A stretch of DNA of 64,000 nucleotides from Syncephalis plumigaleata (lineage: Eukaryota > Zoopagomycota > Zoopagomycetes > Zoopagales > Piptocephalidaceae). The notes beneath the pieces are model-generated. The model searched no databases. It worked only from the letters and a program-made list of their open reading frames with translations, and was not told where the DNA came from. Shown here piece by piece: positions 60,373 to 64,000 of the stretch. The DNA lies in contig JAIXMF010000014.1 of NCBI GenBank assembly GCA_025201365.1, positions 496,001-560,000 of the forward strand, written 5' to 3'. The position numbers were made by a program, and so were the translations under genes. Every line of letters begins with the position of its first letter. Within the stretch, counting starts at the first letter, position 1.

Positions 60373-63300
60373 ATGTCTAACGAGGTGGCAGTAGTGCAAT
60401 TGGCACATGAGTCACATGCTGCACTACGATCGGCAATTGCCGTTGCCTTGCAGGAAACTCACACTGCAATAATAGCACCTGAAATGTGTGTAAACACGGT
60501 GAATCTGTTGGCGTCTAATGATCCACGCGCGGAACCTTCGCCAACCACCGAATATTGGCAGTGCGTTACTAACTCGCTACAGAAGAATGTGCGGCCATTG
60601 CTGTTCAGTACGGAGACAAAGGATGGCAGTACTAGTGATGAATCAGCACTAGCTGATAGTAATAGTAGTATGAATGATGCTCAAAGTAAAACGGAATTAA
60701 ACGAAGTTAACCGTATTGCATTGGATGTTGCACTTCGAGAACAACTAATGACGTATCTAGTAAGTGGATAGCGATGTTTATTCGCTTATATGTCTATTAT
60801 GAATGGATAGTTAACATGTAGGATTATACTATTATTTAGCAAGAAACGGATATGTTCAAGGAGAAGTTTGCCTGTATTGACTTGGTATCAATGGTGGCGG
60901 AACTAGGCAAGCTATGCATTACATATTATTACTTTACTATTGACTAATAAGTATGGATTAGGTTGGTTGGATCCATGGATTCCTTTAGTTTATTTGGAGG
61001 AGATTCTTGACATGTCCACTGTATTGGATTGCCAGCAATGGTTCTGTTATTTGGAGTCACGATCCAGTCGAATGATTGCGGGTATGCCACCGCGTGGTGG
61101 TAAAAGCCAAGCATTATTACGTATTTGCAATGAACTATTGCGTAAATTGGCTAAAACAGATGGTAGCGAGTTTCTCGGTCGTGTTATGGTCTTCTTAGCA
61201 AATGCGTTTCCATTATCAGATCCATCCGGTAAGCGTTTGTGATAATAGTAATGATGATGATGATGAACATGACGTATCGTATTAGATTGTATCATCTATG
61301 AATAGATAACATTGTTTATTGACATTGTTCCATATTCAATAGGTGTCAATCAAGCGGGTCATTTCAATGTAGCAAACACTACTTTATATGAAACGAAAAT
61401 AGAAGATATGGAACAAGTGGAGGCAGCATCTAAGGAGAAACAGGCATGGGTGTCAGGTGTTAATTCAGGTAAGATACAGGATGATAATGACAATATCAAT
61501 GTCTATACTAATCAATATCGGCTATTGCTTTGTAGATTATGAGTTCTATCATGTATTCTGGTCATTGCAGCCATTCTTTAATCAGCCAACATTATTATTT
61601 GTAGAGGAGAGCTTTGGTGAATTCCGTAAGGTAATTAGTATATCAATCTATGACTGATATATTACTAACAATTGCTGTAAGGCTGTTGAAGTTGTATTAA
61701 GCAGTTTGGAAAAGATAGTTAATACGGAGCATCCATCATCGCGTGATACACGATCAAGTCATCGACGAGCAGATAGAAAGAGGAAGCGTGATGATGCAAC
61801 ACATACCACCGATACAATGGAGTATGCAGCACAACATGCATCCATAAGCAGTGGACATAAGAATAGTACACTCTTCTATCCGAAATATCTTACTCATCGT
61901 AATCTGTTGCCATTACAGGTAGTTAACATGAATGGATAATGTAATGTAATAGATATAGTATTAATTAATAAGATGCACCGATATCTAGATGATGAATAGT
62001 CGATTTCAACGTCCTATTCTTGTACAAATGTTAATTACACTTAATTACTTGACAACATTCTTGAAAGAAGAAAAGGAGAAAGCAGAACTGGTTGCGAAAC
62101 AAAAGGGACGAGCACCTGAATTTGTACTTGAAGGAGATCAGGTAAGCATATTGAGTATTATTATAGCAAATTTATAATACTTATTATGTATTGATGACGA
62201 TAGAAACTATGGGTTCAACGTACAAGGACACGAATTCAAGAAGTGATGGAGCTTACTGAACCACACGGCAGAGCATTTGTTAGTGCAGTTCGTCTGATAC
62301 TACGACATGAAGGCAATTGGGTAATGTGATGACAATCATACTAGAATGACGAACTAATCAATCAATATAGATTCGTTGGAAGGTCATGGGATGTCCTCCA
62401 TTTGATAAGATAGCCACGATGATTGATGAAGCCTTACTAAAAGCACAAGAGGAACATGCCAATATTGAGGTAATGAATAATGTACAATATGCGGAATATA
62501 CTATTAATAGTTGGAATAGATTAAACCATTAGCGCAACCATTAGGTACTGAGGCATTGTCTGCATTATGGGAAAAGGACATGGATGATCAAGCGTATTTG
62601 TCTGACCCACAACGGTAAGTCTTGAATGATATTGATTGTTATTACTATTATTGCAATGATTACTAATGGAAACAATGAGAGTAGACGATCAGCAATACCA
62701 GATCCACGAACATATCTAGATGATTTTGTTAAAGAGTATCCGAATAACAATAACAGCAATAATAATCAATCAGATGTAGTAAATACTCGACGTACTCGTA
62801 GGAGAGATGCATTCTTGCCACCAGATATGCCAGAATTCTATCAGGAAGTAAGTGGTGATTAATAGAGATCAAATAATAAGCTATAAACATGATTAACATA
62901 TGTATTACCTCGAATACAACGTGTATTTAGTCTAGATTGGCCAAAATGTGGCGAGCCTATCGATGTGTAGCCACTAGTAATATACGTCAAATGTGCAAAA
63001 GTGAACATGGTAATCTGACACAGCTTCATGCCCGTCTGAGTGATGATACAGAGAATTGGAGTGACGATGAAGTGGTCAAGGAATCTAGCGCAACTACTGA
63101 ATCCACTGCCAAGACTGATGAAGTATTGGATAATACGGTAGCAACTACTACGGAAACGACAATTACCGATAATGATCAAATGTCGCAAGAAGTATCTAGT
63201 ACACCTACAGTGGAGGATACTGATCAATTACCGACCACTCAATGTGAAGATGTTGTAATGTCATCGAATGATGAAGCTGTTGAGGTCACTGCTGAAGTAT

Positions 63301-63470
63301 CAGCAATGGAAGTGGAACCGAACAATGCTACAACTACCGATATACAACATGATGAACCAGTAGAGAATACGGATGGTGATTCGGCCATCTCCAATGATAT
63401 GACAAGTAAAAGCACTAAAGATCATGTAGATAGTGTAGAAGAAGGAGAGACTGCCGTTTCATTTGATTGA
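60373..63470 (+). CDS. THOC1: THO complex subunit 1 (THOC1/HPR1)
   Basis: Subunit of the nuclear THO/TREX complex that couples transcription with mRNA export. Start ATG 60373 (MSNEVAVVQLAHESHAALRS). Core blocks: FKEKFACIDLVSMVAELG, VYLEEILDMSTVLDCQQWF, YLESRSSRM, GMPPRGGKSQALLRICNELL, LGRVMVFLANAFPLSDPSG, VNQAGHFNVANTT, YEFYHVFWSLQPFFNQPT, then a basic Arg/Lys stretch (about 61740-61795), FYPKYLTHRNLLPLQ, RPILVQMLITLNYLT, GNWIRWKVMGCPPFDKI and PLGTEALSALWEKDMD. The C-terminal tail is long, acidic and Thr/Ser/Glu-rich (about 63035-63467), ending at TGA 63468-63470. About ten short introns. The final exon joins at TAG before TCTAGATTGGCC, giving SRLAKMWRAYRC. The human protein has a C-terminal death domain; none is obvious here. 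Confidence 0.88.
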
Positions 63471-63618
63471 GTAAAAGCATTAATGATTACAATAAAGGAA
63501 AACCAAATTGATTGTAGCAAGTTTATTAGTGCATCAGAATAGAAAAAGTAAGACGATGACGAAGATGATTATTTGATATTTGTTTATTTTTCTTTTTTTT
63601 ACACTTTACTATCAAACT

Positions 63619-64000
63619 ATGTTGACACCGCCCGTTCACCGATCGATGACCGAGTTGTCACGCGAAGCATTTCGCAAGACAATTCAACTATTGGCGTTAC
63701 GTGTTCCCGTTAAGAGTATCGGTCATATACGACAAACTTTGGAAAAGTAAGATAATAACAAGCAGTTAATAGTGGTGTGAGACAGGACGAGTTATCCAAA
63801 TAATACTAATAGTCAAGTATAGAGATTTGTTTAATCAGCCTCGTTTGCGTAATGTAGTCAGTGATCCTAGTCAGCCTGATCGTAAATTATTGTTGCTTAA
63901 ACAAGATATTACCGATATAAATGGTGAGTATGGATGATGGTGTAGTGTGTTATCATTATTATTAGTGGGATGCTTATGTAGATGTCATCTTTCTAGATAA
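63619..64000 (+). CDS. TRM5: tRNA (guanine-37-N1)-methyltransferase, 3' partial
   Basis: Makes m1G37 next to the tRNA anticodon, preventing +1 frameshifting. Only the first ~80 residues are in the window. Start ATG 63619 (MLTPPVHRSMTELSREAF), then KTIQLLALRVPVKSIGHIRQ, an intron (about 63749-63820), DLFNQPRLRNVVSDPSQPDR, KLLLLKQDITDIN, a second intron and the first codons of the third exon (DVIFLD). The opening LTPPVHRxMTxLxRxAFxK and LPRLRNVV-like block are distinctive for eukaryotic TRM5. The catalytic SAM-binding domain lies beyond the right edge. It starts 148 bp after the THOC1 stop. Confidence 0.82.

Overview
The window is nuclear DNA from a fungus, most likely an early-diverging, zygomycete-grade lineage. 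Genes are tightly packed on both strands. Most carry many very short introns (about 40-75 nt, GTAAGT/GTATGT donors, TAG acceptors). A homoisocitrate dehydrogenase of the alpha-aminoadipate lysine pathway (LYS12) is the strongest fungal marker. A secreted chitin-binding type-4/LPMO-like enzyme, GprK-like 7TM-RGS receptors and a fungal-type VPS10 fit the same picture. Placement near Zoopagomycota is inference; no rRNA or mitochondrial marker is present.

Layout from left to right: the 3' part of an ER P5A-ATPase (SPF1); an F-box protein; a Fanzor/TnpB-like remnant; dipeptidyl peptidase III (DPP3); inositol-3-phosphate synthase (INO1); a small coiled-coil protein; GET4; CPSF73/YSH1; two intronless 7TM-RGS receptors; inositol-pentakisphosphate 2-kinase (IPK1); a head-to-head pair of seven-TM proteins of an unrecognised family, with membrane-protein debris between them; an FabG-like SDR; a very long VPS10/sortilin receptor; a three-dsRBD protein; a 2.4-kb gene-poor stretch with a decayed WD40 fragment; the LPMO-like enzyme; LYS12; a third copy of the seven-TM family; a 5'-truncated LINE with target-site duplications; WDR6/RTT10; a RapGAP; a small orphan protein; THOC1/HPR1; and the start of TRM5.

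Themes. (1) Signalling and membrane proteins are over-represented: two 7TM-RGS proteins, three orphan 7TM proteins, a RapGAP and a VPS10 receptor with three luminal modules. (2) Housekeeping RNA genes are interspersed: CPSF73, THOC1, WDR6 and TRM5. (3) Many conserved genes lose frame by single bases, nearly always one missing base beside a short homopolymer and even inside catalytic motifs. This looks more like assembly error than pseudogenisation, so many CDS spans below are given as gene extents that no single uninterrupted ORF covers.

The best candidate for something undescribed is the three-copy 7TM family. It has a conserved N-glycosylation/GVPLHPLGE-type N-terminus, an ECL2-like cysteine and one shared intron in TM7.
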